Part shown: in pieces, positions 1-6,991 of the stretch
Position numbering within the stretch: the first letter of the stretch is position 1
Layout of the letters: every line of letters starts with the position of its first letter
From: Lachnospiraceae bacterium C7
GTDB taxonomy: Bacteria > Bacillota > Clostridia > Lachnospirales > Lachnospiraceae
NCBI GenBank assembly: GCA_900113385.1
Contig: FOPE01000033.1
Span: forward strand, 1-32,756
Length of the DNA: 32,756 bases
Reading direction: 5' to 3'
Translations under genes and position numbers: made by a program
Notes under the pieces: model-generated
The model's database searches: none
The model's input: the letters and a program-made list of their open reading frames with translations, nothing else
What the model was told of the DNA's origin: nothing

Positions 1-245
1 AGCTCCTTTGATTATGTTTTTCTGGACAATTAACATTCTATCAAAGAAATGTCTCATGAGCTTTTTTATTTAGTTGTCCAACTTCATTTTACAATCGGTG
101 AAAAAAATAAAAATACATAGAGGATTTGTATATGAAAAATAAAAAAAGTGTTTTTATGTCACACAAAAAATAATTAGATTATAAAATGCTTTTAAAATGT
201 AAAAATAGTAAAAAGGAAACGAAATAGAAAGAAAATGGAGGGCAT
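1..245. other. Window-edge intergenic region upstream of acylphosphatase
   Basis: No convincing gene is visible. On the minus strand a frame is open from ATG at 57 to the window edge (19 codons), but no Shine-Dalgarno sequence precedes it, so it may be the start of a divergent gene or nothing. TGGACAA (23-29) and TTGTCCA (74-80) form an inverted repeat around that ATG. The rest is A-rich with a weak -10-like TATAAA near 180-185. The ribosome site GGAGGG of the next gene lies at 237-242. Confidence 0.4.
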
Positions 246-518
246 ATGATAAAACGTAAGTATTGCAAAGTATATGGTCAGGTACAAGCCGTAGGATTTA
301 GGCATTTTGCAAAGAAAGTGGCAGATAAAAACGGAATAGTAGGTTATGTTAGAAATGAGTACGACGGAACTGTAGTCTTAGAAATACAGGGGGAGGAAAG
401 GGCCTTGAACACCTTTTTTGAAGAAGTAGAAAGGGAGTCTTTTCATATTGAAATTACAAGAATAAAAGAAGAATTTGTGGAAATATACCCAAAAGATGAG
501 GCGTTTCGCATAATTTAG
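246..518 (+). CDS. acyP: Acylphosphatase
   Basis: A small cytosolic acylphosphatase (EC 3.6.1.7) that hydrolyses carboxyl-phosphate bonds such as acetyl phosphate or 1,3-bisphosphoglycerate. The 90-residue length is typical. The first signature reads GQVQAVGFRHF, carrying the phosphate-binding loop and catalytic Arg19 (family consensus G-x-VQGVGFR). The second reads GYVRNEYDGTV, with the water-orienting Asn. The start is ATG 246 with GGAGGG at 237-242, a rather short spacing. It stands alone upstream of the TetR gene. The stop codon overlaps one arm of an AGGAAACT/AGTTTCCT inverted repeat. Family assignment is secure; the physiological substrate is unknown. Confidence 0.95.
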   Translation: MIKRKYCKVYGQVQAVGFRHFAKKVADKNGIVGYVRNEYDGTVVLEIQGEERALNTFFEEVERESFHIEITRIKEEFVEIYPKDEAFRII

Positions 519-565
519 GAAACTAAAACATGAAATAACTATAAAATGACATAAAACAGTTTCCT
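517..565. repeat. 8-bp inverted repeat AGGAAACT / AGTTTCCT
   Basis: AGGAAACT (517-524, overlapping the acyP stop) and AGTTTCCT (558-565) are perfect inverse copies separated by 33 nt. The same GGAAAC/GTTTCC hexamers recur as the outer arms of the palindrome at 666-693. This may be a weak transcript-end hairpin of acyP or a secondary regulator site; no U-tract follows. Confidence 0.45.
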
Positions 566-633
566 GCGAAAGCCCTAGAAAATATTATAAAAAATGCACA
601 AAAAAGAGAAACCGTTTTTGTGTAAAATAGTCC

Positions 634-662
634 TTGATAAATAAAAAAATAGGTGTTACAAT
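634..662 (+). promoter_or_regulatory. Sigma-A-type promoter of the TetR gene
   Basis: TTGATA (634-639), a 17-nt spacer and TACAAT (657-662). This predicts a transcription start near 669 and a leader of about 80 nt before ATG 750. Confidence 0.75.
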
Positions 663-665
663 ATA

Positions 666-693
666 GGAAACTTGACATATATGTGCGGTTTCC
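666..693. promoter_or_regulatory. 28-bp palindromic candidate TetR operator
   Basis: Outer arms GGAAAC (666-671) and GTTTCC (688-693) flank a perfect 10-bp core palindrome ACATATATGT (675-684). Three non-matching bases lie on each side, so 22 of 28 positions are symmetric. The site begins 3 nt after the -10 box and covers the predicted start site, the usual place for TetR-family autorepression. Binding is inferred, not shown. Confidence 0.6.
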
Positions 694-749
694 GTTTTCG
701 CATCATAGTAGACAAGGAATATATATACAGAAAGAGGTAAGTTTTTCAC

Positions 750-1340
750 ATGAGATGGAAGTACAGAGAATCAGAACTCAGGGCATTTATCCTTGATACA
801 ACATTAAAATTATTTAGTGAAAGAGGCATCAAATTTACAATGGATGACCTTGCAAAAGAAATGGGAATTAGTAAGAAAACTATTTATAGAGTATTCCCAG
901 ATAAAAAGACAATGTATTATAAAATGGTAGATTATTTCTTCGACAAAATTAAAGACGAAGAAGCTGAAATTTTAAAAGATACAACACTTACAACAGTTCA
1001 GAAAATCAGAAAAATTCTTGGAGCTATGCCTAAAGAATATGCAGATATTGATTTTAGCTCATTATATATTGTTAAAACAAAATTCCCAAGAAGTTATGAG
1101 AGAATCGTTGAGAGACTTGAATCAGGCTGGGATAATACAATTTACTTAATTAATCAAGGCGTTAAAGAAGGCGTTGTTAGACCAATTAATGTAGTAGTAG
1201 TTAAGGCTATGTTAACTTCTACAATTGAACAATTCTTCCAGAACAGCATTTTAGTTCAAAATGGAGTTTCATATCCAGAAGCATTAAATGGTGTAGTTGA
1301 TATTATTTGTAATGGTATTATTGAGCCAGAAGCTAGATAA
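750..1340 (+). CDS. TetR/AcrR family transcriptional regulator
   Basis: A 196-residue DNA-binding regulator. The N-terminal helix-turn-helix (about residues 8-60) has the family pattern: FTMDDLAKEMGISKKTIYRVF followed by the DKKTMY turn, where most homologues have F-x-K/S-K-E-x-L. The remaining ~135 residues are the variable all-helical ligand domain, which does not reveal the ligand. AGAGG near 733-737 precedes ATG 750. A promoter at 634-662 and a palindrome at 666-693 suggest autoregulation. Because the downstream glycosidase cluster is on the same strand and no clear promoter separates it, this protein is the likely local regulator. TetR regulators are less usual for such clusters than LacI or AraC types. 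Family is certain; target is inferred. Confidence 0.9.
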   Translation: MRWKYRESELRAFILDTTLKLFSERGIKFTMDDLAKEMGISKKTIYRVFPDKKTMYYKMVDYFFDKIKDEEAEILKDTTLTTVQKIRKILGAMPKEYADIDFSSLYIVKTKFPRSYERIVERLESGWDNTIYLINQGVKEGVVRPINVVVVKAMLTSTIEQFFQNSILVQNGVSYPEALNGVVDIICNGIIEPEAR

Positions 1341-1357
1341 TTAATTTTTTAATTCTT

Positions 1358-1400
1358 AAAAGCACTATTAGTCATACAAACAGCTGACTTTTAGTGCTTT
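1358..1400 (+). promoter_or_regulatory. Long hairpin between tetR and the GH2 gene
   Basis: AAAGCACTA pairs with TAGTGCTTT. An inner AGTCA/TGACT stem is separated from it by a 2x2 internal loop; the terminal loop is about 10 nt. The 3' arm is followed by only TTT and then ATAAG, so it is a weak terminator at best. It could partly uncouple the regulator from the glycosidase operon or protect the operon's 5' end. It sits 20 nt before the GH2 start codon. Confidence 0.6.
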
Positions 1401-1420
1401 ATAAGAGAGGAAAGGATTTT

Positions 1421-3985
1421 ATGGAAAAAATATATATTAATGATGGGTGGAAATTCACTACGAACTTTAGTGATAAGCTACTGCTGAATGAGTTAGATCC
1501 TGACATTGCGGGGGCACTAGAAGATGTTAGAATACCTCATACAGTAAAAGAAGTGGCATATGACTATTTTGATGAAGGTGAATACCAGATGGTTAGCGGT
1601 TACAGGAGAGCATTATTTGCACCTAGTGACTGGAAGAACAAAAAGGTTATGTTAACATTTGAAGGAGTAGCCCACAAAGCTACAGTATATTTGAATGGGG
1701 AACAAGTTACTACACATATGTGTGGCTATACGGCATTTACCGTAGATTTATCAAATAAAATTAAATATGACACTGACAATATACTAACTGTAAAGGTGGA
1801 TAGTCGAGAAAATTTGAATGCACCTCCTTTCGGATATGTTATTGACTACATGACATTTGGTGGAATATATAGAGATGTTTATGTTGAAATTTCAAATGAA
1901 AATTTTATCTCTGATGTATTCCCTTTAATTTTACTTAAAAATAGTGAAATATTAAATGCAGATTTAATTTCTAACGAAAATGTTTCTGAAGAAGTCAGTG
2001 GATATAAGGTTAAAAAGACAAATATTGAGACAAAAGTTTCATTGCATGTAAAATTAAGCGACAAATTGCAAAAAGATAAAGCAGTATTAGATGCAGAAAC
2101 GTTTGTTGAAATTAAACATAAATTATTAGATAAAAATGGTTTACTTTACAGTGAATGGAGTACAAAAGATAAAGATTTACTAGTGGAAAGTAAAATTAAA
2201 GAACATACTGAAAAAATAAATATTAGCATAAAAAGAGAAATCGAGAATGTCTTTTTATGGGATACAAAATATCCAAACCTATATACATTAATAACAGAAT
2301 TGTATATAGATGGGGATAAAGTTGATACTAGAAAAGACAAAATAGGATTTAGAAAAGTAGGATTTAAATCAGACGGATTTTATCTTAATAATAAAAAATT
2401 TAAACTTCGTGGTTTAAACAGACATCAAAGCTATCCATATGTGGGATACGCAATGCCTAAATCTATGCAACAATATGATGCTGATATTTTGAAAAATGAA
2501 TTAGGACTTAATGCAGTAAGAACTTCCCACTACCCACAATCCCAACATTTTATAAATAGATGTGATGAGATTGGTTTACTAGTGTTTACAGAAATTCCAG
2601 GATGGCAACACATAGGAGATGAGGAGTGGAAAAATCAAGCTGTTTTAAATACAAAAGAAATGATTAAACAGTATAGAAATCATCCATCAGTTTTTTTGTG
2701 GGGCGTTAGAATTAACGAATCAAAAGATGATGATGAATTCTATAAAAAAACAAATGAAGTGGCTAGAAAACTTGATCCAACAAGAGCTACAGGAGGAGTG
2801 CGAGCTCACAAGGGAAGCAGTCTATTAGAAGATGTTTATACATATAATGATTTTGTACATTCAGGAGATAATAAAGGCTGTGAGCCTAAGAAAAATGTAA
2901 CATCACATATGGAAAAAGCATATTTGATAAGTGAATATAATGGACATATGTATCCAACAAAAGCTTTTGATGCAGAAGAACATCAAGCAGGTCACTTAAT
3001 GAGACATGTAAATGTGTTAGATGCAGTAGCTAAGGAAAAAGATATTGCAGGAAGTTTTGGATGGTGCATGTTTGATTATAATACTCATAAAGATTTCGGA
3101 AGTGGCGACAGGATATGCTATCACGGTGTTATGGACATGTTTAGAAACCCTAAAATGGCAGCGCTTATCTATGCCTGCCAGCAGGAAAAAGTACCGGTAT
3201 TAGATATTAGTTCATCCATGGACATTGGAGAACATCCAGGTTGTAACAGAGGAAAAATATACATTTTTTCAAATGCAGATTCAGTCAAAATGTATAAAAA
3301 TGGCAAATTTATAAAAGAATATAAGCAAAAGGATTCTCCTTATAAACATATAAAACATGGACCAATTCTTATAGATGATTTTATAGGTGATCTGATTTAT
3401 AAAAACGAAAAAGGTTTTACAAAAAAACAGGCAGATGATATAAAATATGCTTTAAACTATACGGCATTAAATGGCTATGGAAGATATCCATGGAAAGTTA
3501 TTAAAATAGCTTTAAAGGCCCTTACAATATACGGAATGAAGACTTCAGATGCAGTACCATTGTTCAATAAATATATTGGAGATTGGGGCGGAACATCAAC
3601 AGTTTATAAGTTTGAAGCAATTAAAAATGGCAAAGTAGTAAAAACGATCACAAAAGAACCAATGAAAGAAAAACATCTACATACAAAAGTTTCAAACACT
3701 AAATTAGTAGAGGGCAACTCTTATGATGTAGCAGAAGTTCGCATGGAAATGCATGATGAAAATGGAAACAGATTATCATTTTATAATGAACCTGTTGTGC
3801 TAAAAGCAGAAGGCGAGATAGAAATAATAGGGCCTGAGATAACATCATTTAGAGGTGGTATGACAGGAACATATATTAAAACTATTGGCAAGGCAGGAAC
3901 AGGAAAACTTACAATAAGTGATCCAAACAAGAAATGGGAGAGTAAGGAAATTACTTTTGAAATAAGTAAAATTAGTAATAATTAA
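1421..3985 (+). CDS. Glycoside hydrolase family 2 (beta-galactosidase/beta-glucuronidase-like)
   Basis: An 854-residue cytosolic GH2 enzyme without signal peptide. Order: N-terminal sugar-binding jelly roll (about 5-170), an immunoglobulin-like domain (to ~310), a TIM barrel (about 310-600) and a C-terminal beta domain of 200+ residues. The acid/base Glu433 lies in the YRNHPSVFLWGVRINES segment. This replaces the usual G-N-E with I-N-E. The nucleophile is probably Glu505 in ISEYNGH. I chose ATG 1421 because AGAGAGGAAAGG precedes it; an in-frame GTG at 1394 lies inside the hairpin and has no ribosome site. It is first in a cluster with a GPH transporter and a GH36 alpha-galactosidase, suggesting a galactoside substrate. 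GH2 also holds glucuronidases and mannosidases, so specificity is open. Confidence 0.88.
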   Translation: MEKIYINDGWKFTTNFSDKLLLNELDPDIAGALEDVRIPHTVKEVAYDYFDEGEYQMVSGYRRALFAPSDWKNKKVMLTFEGVAHKATVYLNGEQVTTHMCGYTAFTVDLSNKIKYDTDNILTVKVDSRENLNAPPFGYVIDYMTFGGIYRDVYVEISNENFISDVFPLILLKNSEILNADLISNENVSEEVSGYKVKKTNIETKVSLHVKLSDKLQKDKAVLDAETFVEIKHKLLDKNGLLYSEWSTKDKDLLVESKIKEHTEKINISIKREIENVFLWDTKYPNLYTLITELYIDGDKVDTRKDKIGFRKVGFKSDGFYLNNKKFKLRGLNRHQSYPYVGYAMPKSMQQYDADILKNELGLNAVRTSHYPQSQHFINRCDEIGLLVFTEIPGWQHIGDEEWKNQAVLNTKEMIKQYRNHPSVFLWGVRINESKDDDEFYKKTNEVARKLDPTRATGGVRAHKGSSLLEDVYTYNDFVHSGDNKGCEPKKNVTSHMEKAYLISEYNGHMYPTKAFDAEEHQAGHLMRHVNVLDAVAKEKDIAGSFGWCMFDYNTHKDFGSGDRICYHGVMDMFRNPKMAALIYACQQEKVPVLDISSSMDIGEHPGCNRGKIYIFSNADSVKMYKNGKFIKEYKQKDSPYKHIKHGPILIDDFIGDLIYKNEKGFTKKQADDIKYALNYTALNGYGRYPWKVIKIALKALTIYGMKTSDAVPLFNKYIGDWGGTSTVYKFEAIKNGKVVKTITKEPMKEKHLHTKVSNTKLVEGNSYDVAEVRMEMHDENGNRLSFYNEPVVLKAEGEIEIIGPEITSFRGGMTGTYIKTIGKAGTGKLTISDPNKKWESKEITFEISKISNN

Positions 3986-4001
3986 TCGGAAGGTGAAAAA
4001 G

Positions 4002-5483
4002 ATGGTTGATAAATCTAAAAGCATTTTTGGAAACATAATGTCCAAAAAAGTTTATAAAAAAGCTGTGAAAACTAAAAAGAAAAATATAAAAAAATTTGGC
4101 GATGATTCTAATGTTGATTACAAGATTTGTTTAAAAGAAAACCCAGTAATTGGTGATATGTTAGGGGTTACTGATGTGCTTTTAAATGATGAAAAATCAG
4201 CAGAAAAATTTGATGAAGAAAAAGGAATCATAGTAGGAAACATAAGAATGGGCTTTGGACACTATAGAATTTCAATGGCTATGGCATCAGCTGCAAAAGC
4301 ATTAGGATATAAGCCATATTGGATGGATCTAAATGGCTATCCACAGACAACATGTACAAAAGTAATAAGTGCACAAAACGACTTATATTCATTAGGTTCA
4401 AGATTATCAAAAAACAAATTATTTAACAAATTTGTGTGGGAACCATTGAACTATGAAGGCTTTAGAGCACTTTCATATAATGCATCAGATCAAAAAAATG
4501 CTGAATTAATGGCACCTGTCTATAAAAATGTACCAAAGGACATCCCAGTTATTGGTACTCATGTATGGCCAGCTCAAGCAGCTATACACGCAGGAATGAA
4601 GCATGTTGTAAATGCTATTCCAGACAATTGGCCAATGGCATTGCATTTGTCTGAAGGTAGCGTGCATACAATTCAGTGTAAAAATTCCTACCTAGGATAT
4701 AGAATTTTAAACGGTTTTAATAAGGATAAGGTTTGTAAGCCAATGCCACATGGTTCATTAATTTATACAGGTCATTATATTGATCATGAGCTTGTTAGCA
4801 ATATTGAAAAAGATTGTCAAGCAAGAATTAAACGTAAAAAAGATAAAAAACCAATGAGATTTTTGCTTACAATAGGCGGAGCAGGAGCACAAAAAGAAAT
4901 TTTTGAAGCAATTATCAAAGAATTAATGCCAAAAGTAAGAGAAAAAAAGGCTACAATATTTGTAAATGTAGGTGATTACCAAAATGTATGGAATGAAATG
5001 ATTAAAGAAGTAGAAGGTCTTTTGGAAATTTCAACAGAGCATTTTGATAATTGGGAGGAAACAAAAACATTTGCAGAAAGTCTTCTCGTTGAAAGTAATG
5101 ATGTAAGTGGAATTCACAGTTTTTGTCATTCAAATATTTTTGAGGCAGTTTATTGTACTAACCTTCTTATGCGAGGTGTGGATGTACTTATTACAAAGCC
5201 TAGTGAATTAGCATTTTATCCAATTCCTAAGCTCTTTATTAAAAGAGTAGGAAAGCATGAAATGTGGGGAGCAATTCATTCAGCAGAAATGGGAGATGGA
5301 ACTCTTGAGTGCAGAGATATTCCACATATAATACAAATGCTTGACATGTTTTTAGAAGATGACACATTTTTAGAGGAAATGTGTGAAAATATACAATCAA
5401 ATAACACAATTGGATTGTACAATGGAGCATATAACGTAGTTAAATTAGCTATGGGCATGAAAGACAATAAAATAAAAGAATAA
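4002..5483 (+). CDS. GT-B-fold glycosyltransferase-like protein (MGDG synthase/MurG-like), function unknown
   Basis: A 493-residue soluble protein that I cannot assign to a named enzyme. Residues 1-33 are extremely Lys-rich. GNIRMGFGHYRIS (His87) looks like the acceptor-domain Gly-x-Gly-His loop of MurG/monogalactosyldiacylglycerol-synthase GT28 proteins. TIGGAGAQKE near Gly292 resembles the start of the donor domain. VLITKPSELAFYP (Lys399) resembles the donor-binding ItKPGGLT motif, but Ser-Glu replaces Gly-Gly. There are no membrane spans; the basic N-terminus would suit contact with an anionic membrane. I chose ATG 4002, 8 nt after GGAAGG; the in-frame GTG 3993 overlaps that ribosome site. 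It follows the GH2 gene by 16 nt and precedes the transporter, so it belongs to the galactoside operon. It may be a transferase, or a fold relative with altered activity. Confidence 0.6.
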   Translation: MVDKSKSIFGNIMSKKVYKKAVKTKKKNIKKFGDDSNVDYKICLKENPVIGDMLGVTDVLLNDEKSAEKFDEEKGIIVGNIRMGFGHYRISMAMASAAKALGYKPYWMDLNGYPQTTCTKVISAQNDLYSLGSRLSKNKLFNKFVWEPLNYEGFRALSYNASDQKNAELMAPVYKNVPKDIPVIGTHVWPAQAAIHAGMKHVVNAIPDNWPMALHLSEGSVHTIQCKNSYLGYRILNGFNKDKVCKPMPHGSLIYTGHYIDHELVSNIEKDCQARIKRKKDKKPMRFLLTIGGAGAQKEIFEAIIKELMPKVREKKATIFVNVGDYQNVWNEMIKEVEGLLEISTEHFDNWEETKTFAESLLVESNDVSGIHSFCHSNIFEAVYCTNLLMRGVDVLITKPSELAFYPIPKLFIKRVGKHEMWGAIHSAEMGDGTLECRDIPHIIQMLDMFLEDDTFLEEMCENIQSNNTIGLYNGAYNVVKLAMGMKDNKIKE

Positions 5484-5484
5484 A

Positions 5485-5522
5485 GTAAAACAATAAGGTA
5501 AAACAATAAGGTAAAACAATAA
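5485..5522. repeat. 13-bp tandem repeat, three copies
   Basis: GTAAAACAATAAG is repeated at 5485-5497 and 5498-5510, with a 12-nt third copy at 5511-5522. It begins 2 nt after the GT-B gene stop and ends about 10 nt before the ribosome site of the symporter gene. Copy-number change by slippage would alter the gap between the two genes. Confidence 0.85.
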
Positions 5523-5544
5523 TTAAGGATTGAAGGGTACGAGT

Positions 5545-6966
5545 ATGGAAGAAAAAAGAAGTCTTACAAGACGTGAAAAAGCATCTTATGGTCTAGGAGC
5601 CGTAGGAAAAGATATGGTATACATGTTGTCAGCAAGTTATATTCAATATTATTTCTATGATTTACTAGGAATGAGCGCAATGGCACTAGGAGTTATTCTT
5701 CTAGTTGCCCGTGTGTTTGATGCATTTAATGACCCTATAATGGGAGTCGTAGTTGCAAAAACAAGAACTAGATGGGGAAAATTTAGACCTTGGCTTTTGA
5801 TAGGAACAGTTACTAATGCAGTAATTTTATTTTTATTATTTGCTTGTCCACCATCACTAGATGGCCCAGGATTAGTAGCATATGCAGCAGTATTTTATAT
5901 ACTTTGGGGAGTTACATACACCATGATGGACATTCCATTTTGGTCAATGATTCCAGCATTTACAAAAGGCGGAAAAGAAAGAGAAGGTTTAACAACATTA
6001 GCACGTTCATGTGCAGGAGTAGGTTCAGCACTAGTGCAGATATTTGCTCTTCTTGCAGTTCATAAAATTGGTGAAGCACTAGGTGGAAAAGGAAACAATG
6101 AGATAGAAATCATAGGATTTAGATATTTTTCTCTAGCAATAGCTATTTTATTCGTTATTTTCACACTAATAACATGTCTTAACGTAAAAGAAAAATCAAC
6201 AGTAGATATGCAAACAGCATCTGTAAAACAAATGTTTAAAGCATTAGTTCAAAATGATCAAGCAATGGCAGTTGTAGTAACAATAGTTTGTGTTAATACT
6301 GCTTTATATATAACATCTAATCTTGTTATTTACTTTTTTAAATACGATTTAGGTGGTCAAAATTGGTATGCCGATAATACTGTTTTTAATACAGTAGGAG
6401 GCGGTTCTCAAATTTTAGCAATGATGATTTTATATCCAACACTAAGAAAGTTTTTTACAAGCATTAAAATTTTTTATATCAGCCTTATTATGTCGATTAT
6501 AGGATATGTTGCTTTGCTAGTATTTGCAATGAGCGGAGTAAGAACATTAGCAATATTTTTAATACCAGGAGTATTAATTATGGCAGCAGCTGGAATGAAT
6601 AATGTTATGGTTACAGTATTTTTGGCAAATACCGTAGATTACGGTGAACTCAAAAACGGTAGAAGAGATGAATCAGTTATTTTCTCTATGCAGACATTTG
6701 TCGTAAAACTTGCAACAGGAATTGCAATTTTTATAACATCAATTGCATTACAGGTTTTAAGCCTAAAATCAGGTAATACTTCAGAAGCTGAACAGACAAT
6801 GGATTTGGCAAAAAATGTATCAGTAGGTTCAAAAATGGGACTTAGAATGGTTATGACATTAATTCCAATTGCAGGACTTGTATTTGCGTTAATTTGGTTT
6901 AAAAAGAGATACATTTTAACAGATAAAAAGATTAAGGAAATATCAAAAAAATTAGAAGCAAAGTAG
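5545..6966 (+). CDS. GPH family sugar:cation symporter
   Basis: A 473-residue, about 12-span member of the glycoside-pentoside-hexuronide (MelB-like) branch of the major facilitator superfamily. It imports a sugar with H+ or Na+. The start YGLGAVGKDMVY and RVFDAFNDPIMG are diagnostic; Asp59 and Asp63 align with the cation-site Asp55/Asp59 of MelB, followed by the RTRWGKFRPW loop. No C-terminal EIIA-like domain is present, so regulation by that route is not expected. I chose ATG 5545, preceded by AAGGG at 5533-5537, over TTG 5530. It lies between the GT-B gene and the GH36 alpha-galactosidase, so alpha- or mixed-linkage galactosides are the likely cargo. Family is secure; substrate is inferred. 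Confidence 0.93.
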   Translation: MEEKRSLTRREKASYGLGAVGKDMVYMLSASYIQYYFYDLLGMSAMALGVILLVARVFDAFNDPIMGVVVAKTRTRWGKFRPWLLIGTVTNAVILFLLFACPPSLDGPGLVAYAAVFYILWGVTYTMMDIPFWSMIPAFTKGGKEREGLTTLARSCAGVGSALVQIFALLAVHKIGEALGGKGNNEIEIIGFRYFSLAIAILFVIFTLITCLNVKEKSTVDMQTASVKQMFKALVQNDQAMAVVVTIVCVNTALYITSNLVIYFFKYDLGGQNWYADNTVFNTVGGGSQILAMMILYPTLRKFFTSIKIFYISLIMSIIGYVALLVFAMSGVRTLAIFLIPGVLIMAAAGMNNVMVTVFLANTVDYGELKNGRRDESVIFSMQTFVVKLATGIAIFITSIALQVLSLKSGNTSEAEQTMDLAKNVSVGSKMGLRMVMTLIPIAGLVFALIWFKKRYILTDKKIKEISKKLEAK

Positions 6967-6991
6967 GCATAAGTGGAAAGGGTAAAGAGTT

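Noticed and set aside
1-57. Minus-strand start of a divergent gene
   Set aside because: The frame is open to the window edge, but there is no Shine-Dalgarno sequence and 19 codons are too few to judge.
1394-1420. In-frame GTG start for the GH2 gene
   Set aside because: It lies in the 3' arm of a hairpin and has no ribosome site; ATG 1421 has AGAGAGGAAAGG.
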